The notes: generated from the letters alone by a model not told the origin. Shown: positions 26,367-37,400, numbered from the stretch's first letter. The stretch is 64,000 nucleotides of DNA from Haemophilus parainfluenzae (GCF_014931415.1 NZ_CP063121.1:1860001-1924000), one strand, 5' to 3'. Numbers and translations: made by a program.

Positions 26367-27503
26367 ATGGCAAAGAAAGATTATTACGACGTTCTTGGTG
26401 TTGAACGTGGCGCAGATGAAAAAGCAATTAAACGTGCTTACAAAAAACTCGCCATGCAATATCACCCTGATAGAACCAAAGGTGATAAAGCCAAAGAAGA
26501 AAAATTTAAAGAAATCCAAGAAGCCTATGAAATTTTAGGTGATAAAGAAAAACGCACTGCTTACGATCAATATGGTCACGCAGCCTTTGAACAAGGCGGC
26601 ATGGGAGGCGGCGGCTTCGGTGGTGGATTCAGCGGCGCTGATTTTGGTGATATTTTTGGTGATATGTTCGGCGATATCTTTGGCGGTGGCGGACGCGGTC
26701 GCCAGCGTGTAGTACGCGGTGAAGATTTACGTTATGACATCCAAATTACGTTAGAAGAAGCCGTAAAAGGTACAACCAAAGATATCCAGATTAATACCCT
26801 TGCTCACTGTGATAGCTGCGATGGTACAGGCGCAGAAAAAGGATCAAAAGTTGAGACATGCCCAAGCTGTCATGGCTCAGGTCGTATTCGTCGCCAACAA
26901 GGTTTCTTCGTAACTGAAGCGGTTTGTCCTACTTGTCATGGTTCTGGTAAGAAAATTGAAAAACCATGTAAAAGCTGCCATGGCGAAGGTCGTGTTCACA
27001 AGAAGAAAAACCTTTCCGTTAAAATCCCTGCAGGTGTGGATACCGGCAACCAATTACGTTTAAGCGGTGAAGGTGCAGCGGGCGAAAATGGTGCTCCAGC
27101 AGGTGATTTATATGTGGTTATTCACGTTAAAGAACATCATATCTTTGAACGTGATGGCAATAACCTCTACTGCGAAGTGCCAATCAGTTTCTCAATGGCT
27201 GCGTTAGGTGGTGAAATTGAAGTTCCAACCTTAGACGGTAAAGTGAAACTCAAAATCCCTGCTGAAACCCAAACAGGCAAACTCTTCCGTATGCGTGGTA
27301 AAGGGGTGAGCTCTACTCGTAGCGGCTACGCAGGCGATCTCATTTGTCGCGTAGTGATTGAAACACCGGTGAACTTAAATAAAGAACAAAAAGAATTATT
27401 AGAAAAACTGGAAGAAAGTTTGAAAGGACAAAAATCGCATAGTCCGAAATCTTCAAGCTTTTTAGACGGTGTGAAGAAATTCTTTGATAACTTAGGTAAG
27501 TAA
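26367..27503 (+). CDS. dnaJ: Co-chaperone DnaJ (Hsp40)
   Basis: Stimulates DnaK ATPase activity and delivers substrates to it. The 378-aa protein has the J domain (about 1-70) with HPD at 33-35 and a Gly/Phe-rich stretch at about 75-110. It then has four zinc-binding CxxCxGxG repeats ([32 protein letters not shown]) and C-terminal substrate domains. This is a full type I DnaJ. It is separated from dnaK by 2.1 kb, which in most relatives contains no genes. A strong inverted uptake-signal terminator follows. Confidence 0.98.
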   Translation: MAKKDYYDVLGVERGADEKAIKRAYKKLAMQYHPDRTKGDKAKEEKFKEIQEAYEILGDKEKRTAYDQYGHAAFEQGGMGGGGFGGGFSGADFGDIFGDMFGDIFGGGGRGRQRVVRGEDLRYDIQITLEEAVKGTTKDIQINTLAHCDSCDGTGAEKGSKVETCPSCHGSGRIRRQQGFFVTEAVCPTCHGSGKKIEKPCKSCHGEGRVHKKKNLSVKIPAGVDTGNQLRLSGEGAAGENGAPAGDLYVVIHVKEHHIFERDGNNLYCEVPISFSMAALGGEIEVPTLDGKVKLKIPAETQTGKLFRMRGKGVSSTRSGYAGDLICRVVIETPVNLNKEQKELLEKLEESLKGQKSHSPKSSSFLDGVKKFFDNLGK

Positions 27504-27511
27504 GCCTAAAC

Positions 27512-27560
27512 AAAAAGTGCGGTCAATTTTAAAACTGTTTTGAAATTGACCGCACTTTTA
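27512..27560. terminator. Bidirectional dnaJ/modC terminator from inverted uptake signals
   Basis: AAAAGTGCGGTCAATTT and its exact complement (17 bp) enclose a loop of about 12 nt between convergent genes. T-runs lie on both sides. Confidence 0.88.
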
Positions 27561-27562
27561 CT

Positions 27563-28618
27563 TTATACGACTGAAATCGCTTTTATTTGCACATAAACAT
27601 CCATGCCTTGAGCGAAATGCAATTCATTAAACGCCCATTTACTGATACTTGCCCAAACTTTATGCCCTTCCACCAACACCGCAATATCAATGCGATTCTC
27701 TTGCGGAACGATTTGTACAATTTGCCCACGTAAGATATTACGAATACTCGTTTGCTCAGGCTTGCTGAGAGTGAGTGATACATCGGAACTATAAATACAG
27801 ACGCGCACTTTTTCATTCGCTTGATGATGCACTTCGTTTATCCAAAGCTGTTGTTCGCCCAAAGAAAGTGCGGTCATTTTATAGGTTGGATTATGTAAAT
27901 AGACAGGCAACGCCAACACACTACTCTGCTCTGATTCGCCTTTCCAAGGGGCAAATAACGGACTGTTCCAGACATTTTCTAAGGTGTCATAGGCTTTCAC
28001 TTTACCATTTTCCATCAGCACCACGCGATCGGCCAAACGTAATAATTCGTCCAAACTGTGCGTCACATATAAAATCGGCACATTAATTTCTTTGGATAGA
28101 CTTTCCAGATATTGCATAAGCTCACGTTTGCGAGGCACATCTAAAGCAGAAAGCGGTTCATCCATTAATAAAATATCCGGATCCGTTAATAAGGCTCGCC
28201 CAATCGCCACACGTTGTTTTTCGCCTCCCGATAAAGTAAGCGGATAGCGTTTGAGCAACGGTTCAATACCAAGTAGCTGAACGATATAGTCAAAATCTTC
28301 ATGGCTGACATTCTTCATGCCATAACGTAAATTGCCTTTGACATTGTAATGCGGGAATAAACGCGCATCTTGGAATACATAACCGATTTTGCGCTGATGC
28401 ACGGGGAGATTCTCACCGTTCTCCACATCCACCAAAGTACGGTCATTTAAACGAATAAATCCTTGATCGGGATGAGTTAAACCACTCACCAAATTAATCA
28501 ATGAGGTTTTCCCCGAACCTGACAAACCAAAAATCGCCGTCACACCTTGAGTTGGCAGTTGCAGATCCGCACGTAAGGTCAGGCGACCTAATTGTTGTTG
28601 TACATTAATGTGTAGCAT
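27563..28618 (-). CDS. modC: Molybdate ABC transporter ATP-binding protein
   Basis: The ATPase that drives molybdate import through ModB. The 351-aa protein has Walker [10 protein letters not shown], signature LSGGEKQR and Walker [12 protein letters not shown], then a C-terminal MOP-like domain (about 285-351, starting [13 protein letters not shown]) that binds oxyanion. This is the E. coli ModC architecture (352 aa). Its start overlaps the end of modB by 14 bases, so translation is coupled. The stop is followed at once by the terminator shared with dnaJ. Confidence 0.95.
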   Translation of the reverse strand: MLHINVQQQLGRLTLRADLQLPTQGVTAIFGLSGSGKTSLINLVSGLTHPDQGFIRLNDRTLVDVENGENLPVHQRKIGYVFQDARLFPHYNVKGNLRYGMKNVSHEDFDYIVQLLGIEPLLKRYPLTLSGGEKQRVAIGRALLTDPDILLMDEPLSALDVPRKRELMQYLESLSKEINVPILYVTHSLDELLRLADRVVLMENGKVKAYDTLENVWNSPLFAPWKGESEQSSVLALPVYLHNPTYKMTALSLGEQQLWINEVHHQANEKVRVCIYSSDVSLTLSKPEQTSIRNILRGQIVQIVPQENRIDIAVLVEGHKVWASISKWAFNELHFAQGMDVYVQIKAISVV

Positions 28619-29321
28619 CGCCTTGCCCCAATTTTTTCTGCATCCGTTTACTTAAGGTTTCGGAAAGCAATAAAGAAATTAATGAAAGGATCACCGCAAA
28701 CAAGCAAAGTCGTGCAGTTTGTGCTTCTGCGCCTGGTGTTTGGATAAATGAATACATCGCTAAAGGAATGGTTTGAGTTTCTCCTGCGATATTGGAAACG
28801 AAAGTAATAGTTGCACCAAACTCACCTAAAGAACGAGCAAAACCTAATACTAAACCCGCCAATACGCCAGGTAAAGAAAGAGGCAACGTGATTGTAAAAA
28901 AGACTCGCCAAGGCGAAGCACCAAGCGTTTGTGCGGCTTGCTCTAATTTAAAATCAATGCTTTCTAAGGAAAGACGTATCGCCCGCACAACCAATGGAAA
29001 TGCCACCACGGCTGAAGCTAATACCGCCCCCTTCCAACTAAAGCCGAAGGATAAGCCAAACCATTGATATAAATACTTGCCAATAAAGCCATTACGTCCC
29101 ATGGCGACTAATAATAAATAACCGATAACCACCGGCGGTAACACCAAAGGCAGATGAATAATTCCTGTAACCAGCGACTTACCGTAAAATTCCTTACGAG
29201 CCAGCAACCAAGCGATAAAAATTGCGAAGGGCAAACTCCAAAGCATAGAACTCAATGCGACACTCATGCTTAAGTGAATCGCATCCCATTCCATCGGGCT
29301 TAATTGAAACCAAGAGAGCAA
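28605..29321 (-). CDS. modB: Molybdate ABC transporter permease
   Basis: The membrane channel of the molybdate importer, 238 aa with about five hydrophobic segments. The permease loop contacting ModC is [22 protein letters not shown], with EAA-type Gly spacing. The start appears to be TTG at 29321: it follows AAGGA closely, and the residues before the internal ATG align with the E. coli ModB N-terminus. The rarer start may lower expression. It is separated from modA by a terminator, unlike the compact E. coli operon. Confidence 0.93.
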   Translation of the reverse strand: MLSWFQLSPMEWDAIHLSMSVALSSMLWSLPFAIFIAWLLARKEFYGKSLVTGIIHLPLVLPPVVIGYLLLVAMGRNGFIGKYLYQWFGLSFGFSWKGAVLASAVVAFPLVVRAIRLSLESIDFKLEQAAQTLGASPWRVFFTITLPLSLPGVLAGLVLGFARSLGEFGATITFVSNIAGETQTIPLAMYSFIQTPGAEAQTARLCLFAVILSLISLLLSETLSKRMQKKLGQGDATH

Positions 29322-29333
29322 AATATTTCCTTG

Positions 29334-29355
29334 TGTATATATCGATATGACGAAA
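29334..29355 (-). promoter_or_regulatory. Possible ModE site upstream of modB
   Basis: On the minus strand TCGTCATAT-CGA-TATATACAC resembles the ModE operator (TCGTTATATA, then the inverted half) but with a short spacer. It overlaps the region where a modB promoter would lie. Confidence 0.3.
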
Positions 29356-29364
29356 TTTCTTTAG

Positions 29365-29396
29365 AGATAACAAAAAGGACAGTTTCCTGTCCTTTC
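29365..29396 (-). terminator. modA terminator
   Basis: AAAGGACAG pairs with CTGTCCTTT around a 4-nt loop, with TTTTTGTT following on the minus strand. It lies between modA and modB. Confidence 0.8.
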
Positions 29397-29414
29397 TTTA
29401 TAAAGTCTGGCTCA

Positions 29415-30176
29415 TTATTTCACAGAGAAACCATATTCAACAAATATTTTTTTCGCAGCACTCGATTCTAAGTAATTGAGAAAATCACGGGTATCCGCGT
29501 TGTCATGATCTTTTAAAATCGCAACCGGATATTCAACCGCTTTATAACTGTCTTTCGGGAATACACCTACTGCTTTCACGTCTTTACTCACTTTTGCATC
29601 AGTGCTATACACTATACCGTAAGGCGCTTCAGCGCGTTCAACTAAGGCTAACGCGCCACGTACGTCTTTCGCACGCGCTAATTTATCTTTAACTTGATCC
29701 CATAAATTCAATTTGGTTAATGACTCTTCAGCATACTGTCCTGCAGGAACATGCGCTGGATCACCCACAGATAAATAGCTGTCTTTTAAGCCTTTAATCC
29801 ATTCACCTTTGGCAATATCCACTGAATTAGCTGCACTTTTGGCTGGTGCAATTAACACTAATTCATTACCCGCTAATACTTTTTCAGTTTCTTTTACAGT
29901 GAGATTTTTATCTGATAAATATTTCATCCATTTGTTGCTAGCTGAAATAAATAAGTCTGCAGGTGCACCTTCTTCAACTTGTTTTGCAAGAGTAGAAGAA
30001 GAAGCAAAAGAGAAAACGACGGTATTATTTGGCTTTTCAGTTTGGTATTGATCCGCAATTTGTTGTAACGCATCAGTCATTGAAGCTGCTGCAAACACTG
30101 TCACTTTTGCTGATGCCGCAAAAGATACTCCCATGCCTGCAATTAAAAGTGCAGTTGCAAATTTAGTTAATTTCAT
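29415..30176 (-). CDS. modA: Molybdate-binding periplasmic protein
   Basis: The periplasmic receptor of the molybdate importer, 253 aa. A Sec signal peptide occupies about residues 1-23 (ending ASA), and the mature protein begins KVTVFAAASMTDALQQI, which contains the first oxyanion-binding Ser. FSFASSSTLAKQ gives the second binding segment, and GDPAHVPAGQYAEESL is the typical later motif. A Shine-Dalgarno AGGAGA precedes ATG 30176. It is followed by its own terminator, so it may be made in excess over ModBC. Confidence 0.96.
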   Translation of the reverse strand: MKLTKFATALLIAGMGVSFAASAKVTVFAAASMTDALQQIADQYQTEKPNNTVVFSFASSSTLAKQVEEGAPADLFISASNKWMKYLSDKNLTVKETEKVLAGNELVLIAPAKSAANSVDIAKGEWIKGLKDSYLSVGDPAHVPAGQYAEESLTKLNLWDQVKDKLARAKDVRGALALVERAEAPYGIVYSTDAKVSKDVKAVGVFPKDSYKAVEYPVAILKDHDNADTRDFLNYLESSAAKKIFVEYGFSVK

Positions 30177-30197
30177 TATTTATCTCCTATATAAATG

Positions 30198-30226
30198 AAA
30201 CTATATATAAAAAAATATACTACGAG
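30198..30226 (-). promoter_or_regulatory. Probable ModE operator of modA
   Basis: On the minus strand TCGTAGTATA, seven T residues, then ATATATAGTTT is an imperfect inverted repeat like the ModE consensus (TCGTTATATA-N6/7-TATATAACGA). One half matches better than the other. It lies between divergent modA and modE, as expected for ModE control. Confidence 0.45.
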
Positions 30227-30310
30227 TAAATTATAACTTGAATTTTTAAATAAGCATACAGAAAAACTTAAAGATCAAGTAAAATAAACAGAATTGTGTA
30301 TTAGGAGGAG

Positions 30311-31081
30311 ATGATGAAACAAACTGAAATTTTACTGACGATCAAACTTCATCAAGAATTATTTATTGATCCAAAACGTGTTCGCCTCTTAAAAGAAATT
30401 AAAGAATGTGGCTCAATCAACCAAGCGGCCAAAAATGCCAAAGTGAGCTATAAAAGTGCTTGGGATCACCTTGAAGCGATGAATAAAATCAGCCCAAAAC
30501 CGCTTTTAGAACGTAATATCGGTGGGAAAAATGGGGGCGGTACATCATTAACGACTTACGCAGAACGTTTGCTACAGCTTTACGATTTGCTCGAACAAAC
30601 ACAAGAGCACGCGTTCCATATTCTGCAAGATGAGACGATCCCACTAAACAGCCTCCTTTCAGCAACGGCAAAATTCTCCTTACAAAGTAGCGCGCGCAAT
30701 CAATTTTTCGGGAAAGTGGCAAGCCAACATATTGTGGACTCCCGCTGCATTGTTGCAGTAAACATTCAGGATTTAGCTCATCCATTACATGTTTCAATCA
30801 CAATGCGCAGTGCTGAGCGCCTCAGACTCATTACTGAAAAAGAAGTGATGGTCATGTTTAAAGCCCCTTGGGTGAAAATTAGTACCACCCCATTAGAAGA
30901 AAAAAATAACCTCTTCCAAGCAACAATTCTTTCAATGCAGAATGAAGAAGCCATTTTGCAAATAAAGGACAGCTCAATTGAATTTTGTGCGAGTATTCAT
31001 AGCAAAGATGGTTGGGAAGTGGGACAAGAAGTGTGGTTACACGTGGATCCAGAACAGATTATTTTGGCAACATTGAAATAA
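30311..31081 (+). CDS. modE: Molybdate-responsive regulator ModE
   Basis: A repressor/activator that binds DNA when loaded with molybdate. The 256-aa protein has a winged helix-turn-helix at about residues 20-80 (INQAAKNAKVSYKSAWDHLEAM as the helix pair) with ERNIGGKNGGGT, the ModE-type wing. A tandem MOP-type ligand region occupies about 120-256. The length is near E. coli ModE (262 aa). The start follows TTAGGAGGA; ATG 30311 and the next ATG cannot be told apart. It is divergent from modA. modF, the usual partner, is elsewhere (9.3 kb). Confidence 0.95.
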   Translation: MMKQTEILLTIKLHQELFIDPKRVRLLKEIKECGSINQAAKNAKVSYKSAWDHLEAMNKISPKPLLERNIGGKNGGGTSLTTYAERLLQLYDLLEQTQEHAFHILQDETIPLNSLLSATAKFSLQSSARNQFFGKVASQHIVDSRCIVAVNIQDLAHPLHVSITMRSAERLRLITEKEVMVMFKAPWVKISTTPLEEKNNLFQATILSMQNEEAILQIKDSSIEFCASIHSKDGWEVGQEVWLHVDPEQIILATLK

Positions 31082-31091
31082 CCCTAGAAAC

Positions 31092-31124
31092 AAAAAGTGC
31101 GGTTAAAATTAACCGCACTTTTTT
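31092..31124. terminator. Bidirectional modE/yfbR terminator from inverted uptake signals
   Basis: AAAAAGTGCGGTTAA and its complement form a perfect stem with a 2-nt middle, with T-runs on both strands. It lies between convergent genes. Confidence 0.87.
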
Positions 31125-31132
31125 ATTTTAAT

Positions 31133-31726
31133 TTATAACGCTATCTCATCAATCGAGCGCCCAAAACTCGGCAAAAAGACCTGTAAAAAATAATCCATTT
31201 CTTGACTGTGCCATTGTTCCATTAGATTTTCTAAACGTTTTTTCGCTGTTTTAAATTCATGGTTACCATGCTCTAATTCAAATTGAGCCTTGATATAAGC
31301 ACAAATCAAATCTGCTTGTTTTACTAAATGCTTTTCTTCTGGGCTAAATTGCTCACTATCTAAGTATGGCGCAAAACTATCTTGCAACTCAGTCGGAAGC
31401 AAGCTAATTAAATGTAATTCGGCTGCCGCTTCAATGTCTTTATAAGCATGAGTTATTTCAGAATTGAAATACTTAATTGGGGTTGGCAAATCACCAGTAA
31501 AAATTTCAGAAGTATCATGATACATTGCCATCACCGCAATACGCTCAGGATTCACTTCCCCACCAAAAAATTGATTTTTAATAATGGCTAAGGCTTGTGC
31601 TACAAAGGCAACTTGCAGACTATGCTCTGCTAAGTTTTCCTTTTCAATATTGCGCATCAATGACCAACGCTGAATTAAGCGAAGACGATCTAAACAAGCG
31701 AAAAAGTGACTGGTTTTAACTTCCAC
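31133..31726 (-). CDS. yfbR: 5'-deoxynucleotidase (HD domain) YfbR
   Basis: A metal-dependent HD-domain phosphatase of 197 aa that removes phosphate from deoxynucleoside 5'-monophosphates, part of dNTP pool salvage. The metal-binding residues are in AEHSLQVA (H at about 34) and [13 protein letters not shown] (HD at about 70). The start seems to be GTG at 31726, after AAGGA with normal spacing, and the N-terminus [15 protein letters not shown] aligns with E. coli YfbR. It is the last gene of the run nrdR-ribD-degS-yfbR, with a gap of 9 bp from degS. Confidence 0.93.
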   Translation of the reverse strand: MEVKTSHFFACLDRLRLIQRWSLMRNIEKENLAEHSLQVAFVAQALAIIKNQFFGGEVNPERIAVMAMYHDTSEIFTGDLPTPIKYFNSEITHAYKDIEAAAELHLISLLPTELQDSFAPYLDSEQFSPEEKHLVKQADLICAYIKAQFELEHGNHEFKTAKKRLENLMEQWHSQEMDYFLQVFLPSFGRSIDEIAL

Positions 31727-31735
31727 AATATATCC

Positions 31736-32758
31736 TTAATTAGACGGCAACTCTTCAATAATCACAGGGAGATCAATCACTTTACCTAAGCGAGAAATTG
31801 TGATGATGACTTCCGTATTTGGTTTAGTATCACTAATAATTTGCATCATTTCACGAATAGATAAGTTATCTTGTTTATTTAAACGTAAAATCACATCACC
31901 GACTTGGATGCCTGCTTTCGCTGCCGGGCTATTCGCTGTCACGCCTGTAATCACAATACCACCGTTTGAATTAGCAGTGATTTCACTTTGTACGCCAAAG
32001 TAACCTCGAATTACACGTCCATCTCGGATAATTTTATACAACACATCATTAGCAATGCTAATTGGAATCGCAAAATTCAGACCTTCCGCAATTTCATTGG
32101 CTGTTTTACCAATACTTAACGTGCTGATCCCCACTAATTCGCCAGCAGAGTTAATCAACGCTCCACCAGAGTTGCCACGGTTAATTGATGCATCAGTTTG
32201 AATAAAGTTTTGACGACCTAAAGAATCCCCTACGGCACTACGTCCTACCGCACTGATAATCCCTTGGGAAACACTTTGTCCAAGGTTATATGGGTTACCA
32301 ATAGCCAGAGCAATATCACCAACACGCACTTGACGTTCTTTATTTTGTGGAATCGTAGAAAGATTGGTTGCTTTAATTTTTAATACCGCAAGATCCGTCA
32401 AATTATCCGAACCGATTAAATTCGCTTCATAAATATTGCCGTTTTGCAGTGCCACCACAATTTGATCGGCATTTTGAATAACGTGTTTATTAGTGAGAAT
32501 ATAACCGTCTTTTGTCATAATCACGCCAGAACCTAAGTTATTTACCTGTAATTGATCACTGTCATTAATGCTAGCAGAAGAAAAAGAGCGGTTGTACACG
32601 TTCACCACGGCTGGAGAAGCAATTCTCACGGCACTATTAAACGAAACGATATCATCAGCAGAAAAAAGGCTGCTGTTATTAAGCTTAGGAACGGCAAATA
32701 AAATAACACCTGCCGCAGCAAGCCCCCAAAGGGCGGAGTGGAAAAGTTTTTTAAACAT
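31736..32758 (-). CDS. degS: Envelope-stress sensor protease DegS
   Basis: An inner-membrane-anchored serine protease that cuts RseA to release sigma-E when outer-membrane proteins misfold. The 340-aa protein has one N-terminal membrane segment (about 8-24), a trypsin-like domain and a single PDZ domain (about 245-335). One PDZ separates it from DegP/DegQ, which have two. The catalytic triad is His92 in TNKHVI, Asp122 in LTDLAVL and Ser197 in RGNSGGAL. It lies 3 bp after ribD, so it is co-transcribed with nrdR and ribD. Confidence 0.95.
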   Translation of the reverse strand: MFKKLFHSALWGLAAAGVILFAVPKLNNSSLFSADDIVSFNSAVRIASPAVVNVYNRSFSSASINDSDQLQVNNLGSGVIMTKDGYILTNKHVIQNADQIVVALQNGNIYEANLIGSDNLTDLAVLKIKATNLSTIPQNKERQVRVGDIALAIGNPYNLGQSVSQGIISAVGRSAVGDSLGRQNFIQTDASINRGNSGGALINSAGELVGISTLSIGKTANEIAEGLNFAIPISIANDVLYKIIRDGRVIRGYFGVQSEITANSNGGIVITGVTANSPAAKAGIQVGDVILRLNKQDNLSIREMMQIISDTKPNTEVIITISRLGKVIDLPVIIEELPSN

Positions 32759-32761
32759 TTT

Positions 32762-33892
32762 TTATTCTTTTATTAATAAATTAGGTAAATAACTGAGCTT
32801 TAAATCATCCCCAATTCTTTCACATTCTTGCAGTTGCCACAATGGGGCATCCGCAAGTTTTTCCAAATGCGGGAGTTGGCATAATCCTCGAGCGTTATCT
32901 CCCAAGAGTTTTGGGGCGACATAAATGATTAATTCATCTACAGCATGTTGTTCAATCAAGCTACCCGCTAAATTGGCGCCGGCTTCAACCCAAACGGAAT
33001 TCACTTGTCTCTTGCCTAATTCTGCCATCAATAGATCAAAATCATAGTTTTCTGGCAGTAAAATTTGCTCACAGAAATCAGGGAATACAGACATATCTCG
33101 TGGAATTGAACCCACAAGCCAAACTGGCGAATGGGTATGGAATAATTGATGGCTTGGTTGAACTCGATTTTTAGAATCTAAGATTATACGAATAGGCTGA
33201 CGCACGGTTTCTTCGGCATATTCCGCTTTTAGATCATCGGGAAATTGATTCCAACGCACGTTCAAGCTTGGATCATCGGCTAACACAGTAGCACTTGTAG
33301 ATAAAAGTGCGGTTGCTTTGGCTCGCATTTTTTGTACATCCGCACGGGCTACGTCACCAGTGATCCATTTACTTTCACCGCTTGCCATAGCTGTTCGACC
33401 ATCTAAACTCATGGCTAATTTCAGCTGTACATAAGGCTTGCCAGTTCGCATACGTTTGAGAAAACCTTTATTTAAGGCTTCTGCTTGTTCGTTCAATAAA
33501 TTGACCGCACTTGGTATGCCTGCATCGGCTAACATTTTTAAGCCCTTACCCGCCACTTGAGGATTAGGATCGGCCATAGCTGCAACAACTCGACTGACTC
33601 CTGCTTCAATTAAACCTAATGCACAGGGCGGTGTGCGACCATAATGAGAACAAGGCTCAAGCGTCACATAAGCGGTTGCGCCTTTCGCTTTCTCACCGGC
33701 ATCGGCCAACGCCATTCGCTCTGCATGAGGCTGACCGGCTTTAAAATGAAATCCTTTCCCGACAATTTCACCGTTTTTAACTAACACACATCCTACGGAT
33801 GGATTCGGCGCGGTGGTGTACTGACCTTTTGCCGCAAGCTCAAGAGCCAGTTGCATAAATTTCACGTCATCAGGGGAAAAGGTGTCATTCAT
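32762..33892 (-). CDS. ribD: Bifunctional riboflavin deaminase/reductase RibD
   Basis: Catalyses the second and third steps of riboflavin synthesis: deamination of the pyrimidine intermediate and reduction of its ribosyl side chain. The 376-aa protein has an N-terminal cytidine-deaminase-like zinc domain with HAE at 56-58 and a PCSHYGRTPPC metal motif. Its C-terminal reductase domain includes SLDGRTAMASGES and WVEAGANLAGSL. Its ATG starts one base after the nrdR stop. No other rib gene is in the window, and no FMN riboswitch is seen upstream. Confidence 0.96.
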   Translation of the reverse strand: MNDTFSPDDVKFMQLALELAAKGQYTTAPNPSVGCVLVKNGEIVGKGFHFKAGQPHAERMALADAGEKAKGATAYVTLEPCSHYGRTPPCALGLIEAGVSRVVAAMADPNPQVAGKGLKMLADAGIPSAVNLLNEQAEALNKGFLKRMRTGKPYVQLKLAMSLDGRTAMASGESKWITGDVARADVQKMRAKATALLSTSATVLADDPSLNVRWNQFPDDLKAEYAEETVRQPIRIILDSKNRVQPSHQLFHTHSPVWLVGSIPRDMSVFPDFCEQILLPENYDFDLLMAELGKRQVNSVWVEAGANLAGSLIEQHAVDELIIYVAPKLLGDNARGLCQLPHLEKLADAPLWQLQECERIGDDLKLSYLPNLLIKE

Positions 33893-33893
33893 A

Positions 33894-34343
33894 CTAATCC
33901 TTTAAGCTTTCAATTTCTTTGGTGAATTCATTGATATTATCAAAGCTCAAATAAACGGACGCAAAACGGATATACGCCACTTTATCTAATTCTTTCAGCT
34001 CATTCATGGCTAATTTACCCACGAGATGACTTGGCACTTCGCGCTCACCTGTCGCACGTAATTGGATAATAATATGGCTGATGGCTTTTTCCACATCATC
34101 GGAACTTACAGGGCGTTTTTCTAACGCATGTTGAATGCCGCTACGCAATTTATCTTCATTAAACGGCTCGCGTGACCCATCATTTTTAATAATTTTTGGC
34201 ACCACTAATTCGGCTGTTTCAAAGGTGGTAAAGCGTTCATGACAATTCCCGCATTCCCGACGACGACGCACTTGATACCCATCAGAAACCAAACGGCTGT
34301 CAATTACCTTAGTTTCTTCAGTTGAACAAAACGGACAACGCAT
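33894..34343 (-). CDS. nrdR: Transcriptional repressor NrdR
   Basis: An ATP/dATP-sensing repressor of ribonucleotide reductase genes, 149 aa. The N-terminal zinc ribbon has CPFC at residues 3-6 and CGNC at about 31-34, and an ATP-cone occupies about 49-139 (starting [14 protein letters not shown]). ATG 34343 follows AAAAGGAG. It is the first gene of the nrdR-ribD-degS-yfbR run, and the nrdR-ribD pairing is conserved in gammaproteobacteria. yfbR, the deoxynucleotidase at the end of the run, also concerns dNTP pools. Confidence 0.96.
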   Translation of the reverse strand: MRCPFCSTEETKVIDSRLVSDGYQVRRRRECGNCHERFTTFETAELVVPKIIKNDGSREPFNEDKLRSGIQHALEKRPVSSDDVEKAISHIIIQLRATGEREVPSHLVGKLAMNELKELDKVAYIRFASVYLSFDNINEFTKEIESLKD

Positions 34344-34389
34344 TTTAGCTCCTTTTCAAAATGATTCTTAAGTCAGTATCTTATCAAAA

Positions 34390-34417
34390 ATCCAGGATCT
34401 TTTCGATCTGAAGATCC
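34390..34417 (-). terminator. Weak recC terminator
   Basis: GGATCTT pairs with AAGATCC around a 9-nt loop just after the recC stop, followed on the minus strand by a short TTTTT a few bases later. Confidence 0.45.
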
Positions 34418-34420
34418 GCT

Positions 34421-37400
34421 TTAAGACAACATTTCTCCAAACCAAGATGTGGTTTGTTTCACCAATTGTAAAAGACCATCCTGCGATTTAAATTGTTCTG
34501 TTTGCCCCCACACCCTCGCCCAATAAGGATCGGCTTTTCTATAACCATAGTTATCATCTTTCGCTAGGGATTCGATATTCGTTAAAACATTGTCAAAATT
34601 GACCGCACTTTCATCTTTTTCAATAAACTTCGCTATATTTTCCGTTGGAATGAGCTGAATTTGTTGCTGGCTTTGTAAATAGGCCTCTACATACATTTTC
34701 AGTTTCTCAAGTGCGGTTGATTTTTCTATTGTTTTTAATGTTAAATCCTTATCTTTAGCGATAATTCGTGGTGGCAGTGCATTCTCTTTTGTCGCCAGTT
34801 GAATGAGATAATAAAGCCATGGGCGAATACGATAACGATCCTTATATTTTGCAAATCGCCATTCGATTATCTGATTTTCATCACCAAATAATGGCTCCAT
34901 ATAACCAAATAAGCGAATATTGCCTTGTGCCGTTTCCACCACAAAATCGACACTCTCACTGTGTGGTGAAGAATAGTCCTTAATTTTCTCTTTAAAAGCC
35001 AATACATCAGCACGAATGGATTGCGCACAGACTTCTGCAAACTCGCCTCGTGGCATGATGCCTTTCACTCGCTGTTTCGCAAAATAATCGTTAAATTGCG
35101 CTTCCTCTAAATGCAATAACTCATTACTAATGCGATAATGATCCAAACCATTTAACGTGAAGTTTTCACTTTCTTCAATACGATCGTCCTCATCTCGAAA
35201 ATACACGCCAAGCTGCTTTTCAAAAAAGAACTTCACTGGATTTTCAACAAAACTCACAAAACGATCGAGCTCAATTTCCGTTATTGGCGCTTGATTTTCA
35301 CTCATCGGCACAACAAATTCATGACATTTTCTTTCTTGGAATTGAGCAATTGGTAGCCATTTTTTCGCAAAAGAGCGGTTAATTTTCCCTTCACTTTGGA
35401 AATTGCTTGGACTAAACGCCGTCATTGGATGTTGTTCAATCCTCAAGCCATCGTCTGAATAATGATTAATATAATCAATTAACTGGCTCACCAATACTGA
35501 AGGTTCTTTAGGTTGATTATCAATAATTGAAGAACCCACATAACTCACATAAAAATGGGATCTTGCGGCCAGTAATGCTTCGAGGAATAAGTAACGATCA
35601 TCATCTCGACGAACACGATCGCCTTTTTGATGATGATATTGCATCAAGTCAAAACTATTTGGCGTATGACTGCGTGGGTAATCCGCCTCATTCATTCCGA
35701 GCAAACACACCACTTTAAAAGGAATGGAACGCATTGGTAAAAGTGTGCAGAAATTCACTTTTCCTGCTAAAAAACGAAGGCTGTTTGGTGTTTCTTCTAA
35801 ACGTGCAGACATCACTTCCGCAATGACATCCGCTTGCAAGGTTTCTTCAAAATTGACGGACTGCAAATCATCGGCAAAGGCATTGATACAATCTTGAATA
35901 TAAAATAAGGTATCTGCAGTTTCTTCATTTTGCACAAAGAAATCCGTCAAAAGCGCGGTCAATTTTTCACGCCATTTTTCAATATTGTATGCCTTTTGCA
36001 AATCTTGATGCCATTTATTTAAGGCAGTAAAAAATTGATTCACCGCACCAACTAACTGCCCTTTCAATCCATAGCTACTATCAAGCCCAAGGCTGTCTTG
36101 CCAAACTCCTTGCTCTTCACGCATCGCATAACCTAAAGTCATACGTTCAAGCCCCGCCTGCCACGCGTTAAAATTCAGTGTATTCTGCAATTTTTCTAAA
36201 CCAAAGCGAATGCCCGACTCTTTCACCCATTCACGAATTTGTTCGAGATCGGCAAGCGCAACATTAAAACGTTCACGAATAGCGGGAATATCCAATAAAG
36301 CCAGTACCTCTTCTGCGCCAAACTGACTTTCTTTTAAATTTAACAGGGAAAGATAGCTCGACACGATCACATCACTTTCAGATAATTTACTGTCAGAAAT
36401 TGAGAACGGAATAACGGGTGCGTCCGCACTATTCGCCCCAAAGACAGCCTGAATATAAGGCGTGTATTGATTAACATCGGCCACCATGACCACCACATCT
36501 TTTGGTGTAATCTGTTCTTCTTTTGGCTTATGCTGATTTTGATTGAATAAATCCAATAAATAATCATGCAGCACTTCAACTTCTCGCATCGCGCTATGGC
36601 AAGATTTCACGACCAAAGAGCGGTCATTTTCCGCGACATTTAATGCACCATGACTTAACGTCAAAATTTGATTTTGGAGCTGCCCTAACAATGTTTTTTC
36701 GGGAAGTTCTGCATAGTAATCACGGGAAATGGCTTGAATATTTTCTTCATCACGCACTAATTGATAGAGAAAATCTCGTCCCATTTTTCCCCAAGAGGCT
36801 AAAAGCGGATTCCCGCTGAACAATTCTTCTTGTTGATTGGTATAATCAAGATCGGTGGGTTCCCATGACACTTGCTCGGCTGAAATTAAAGGCTTCACAT
36901 CGTTGCTTGCTTGCACGAAACGCTGTCTTTCTAATAAATAGGATTTACTCAGATCTCGCAAATCGCCCCAATATTCTTGGCATGGATTATTAAAGAATAA
37001 ATGCACATCTGTTTTAGCTGAAATACCTTGGAAAATATTGAGATAAACCGTTGGCAATGCTGGAATACCAAAAATAAAAATACGTTCTGGTAAGTTGAGT
37101 GTCGCATTGGGATCATGACATAATGCTAAAAATTGTTGATTGAGTGCAGCACGATGCTTTGCTTTTCCACCGAAATCACGTTGGACATCATCCACCAAGG
37201 CTCGCCATAAAATTCCCTGCCAGTGAATATTGCCTTTAATTTGAGAAAGAAAGGTAGGATTTAATGCCGAAAGCCCCTGCTTTTGCTGATTAATTTGTGC
37301 CAAGATTTTTTCATCGCTATTTTCTTCCCATGCAGCAATCCATTCGGGGCGATAGACGAGATATTGGTCAAATAAATCGGCAACTTTTAGGCTTAATTGA

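Noticed and set aside
31736..32758. DegQ or DegP instead of DegS
   Set aside because: Only one PDZ domain and an N-terminal membrane anchor are present, typical of DegS.
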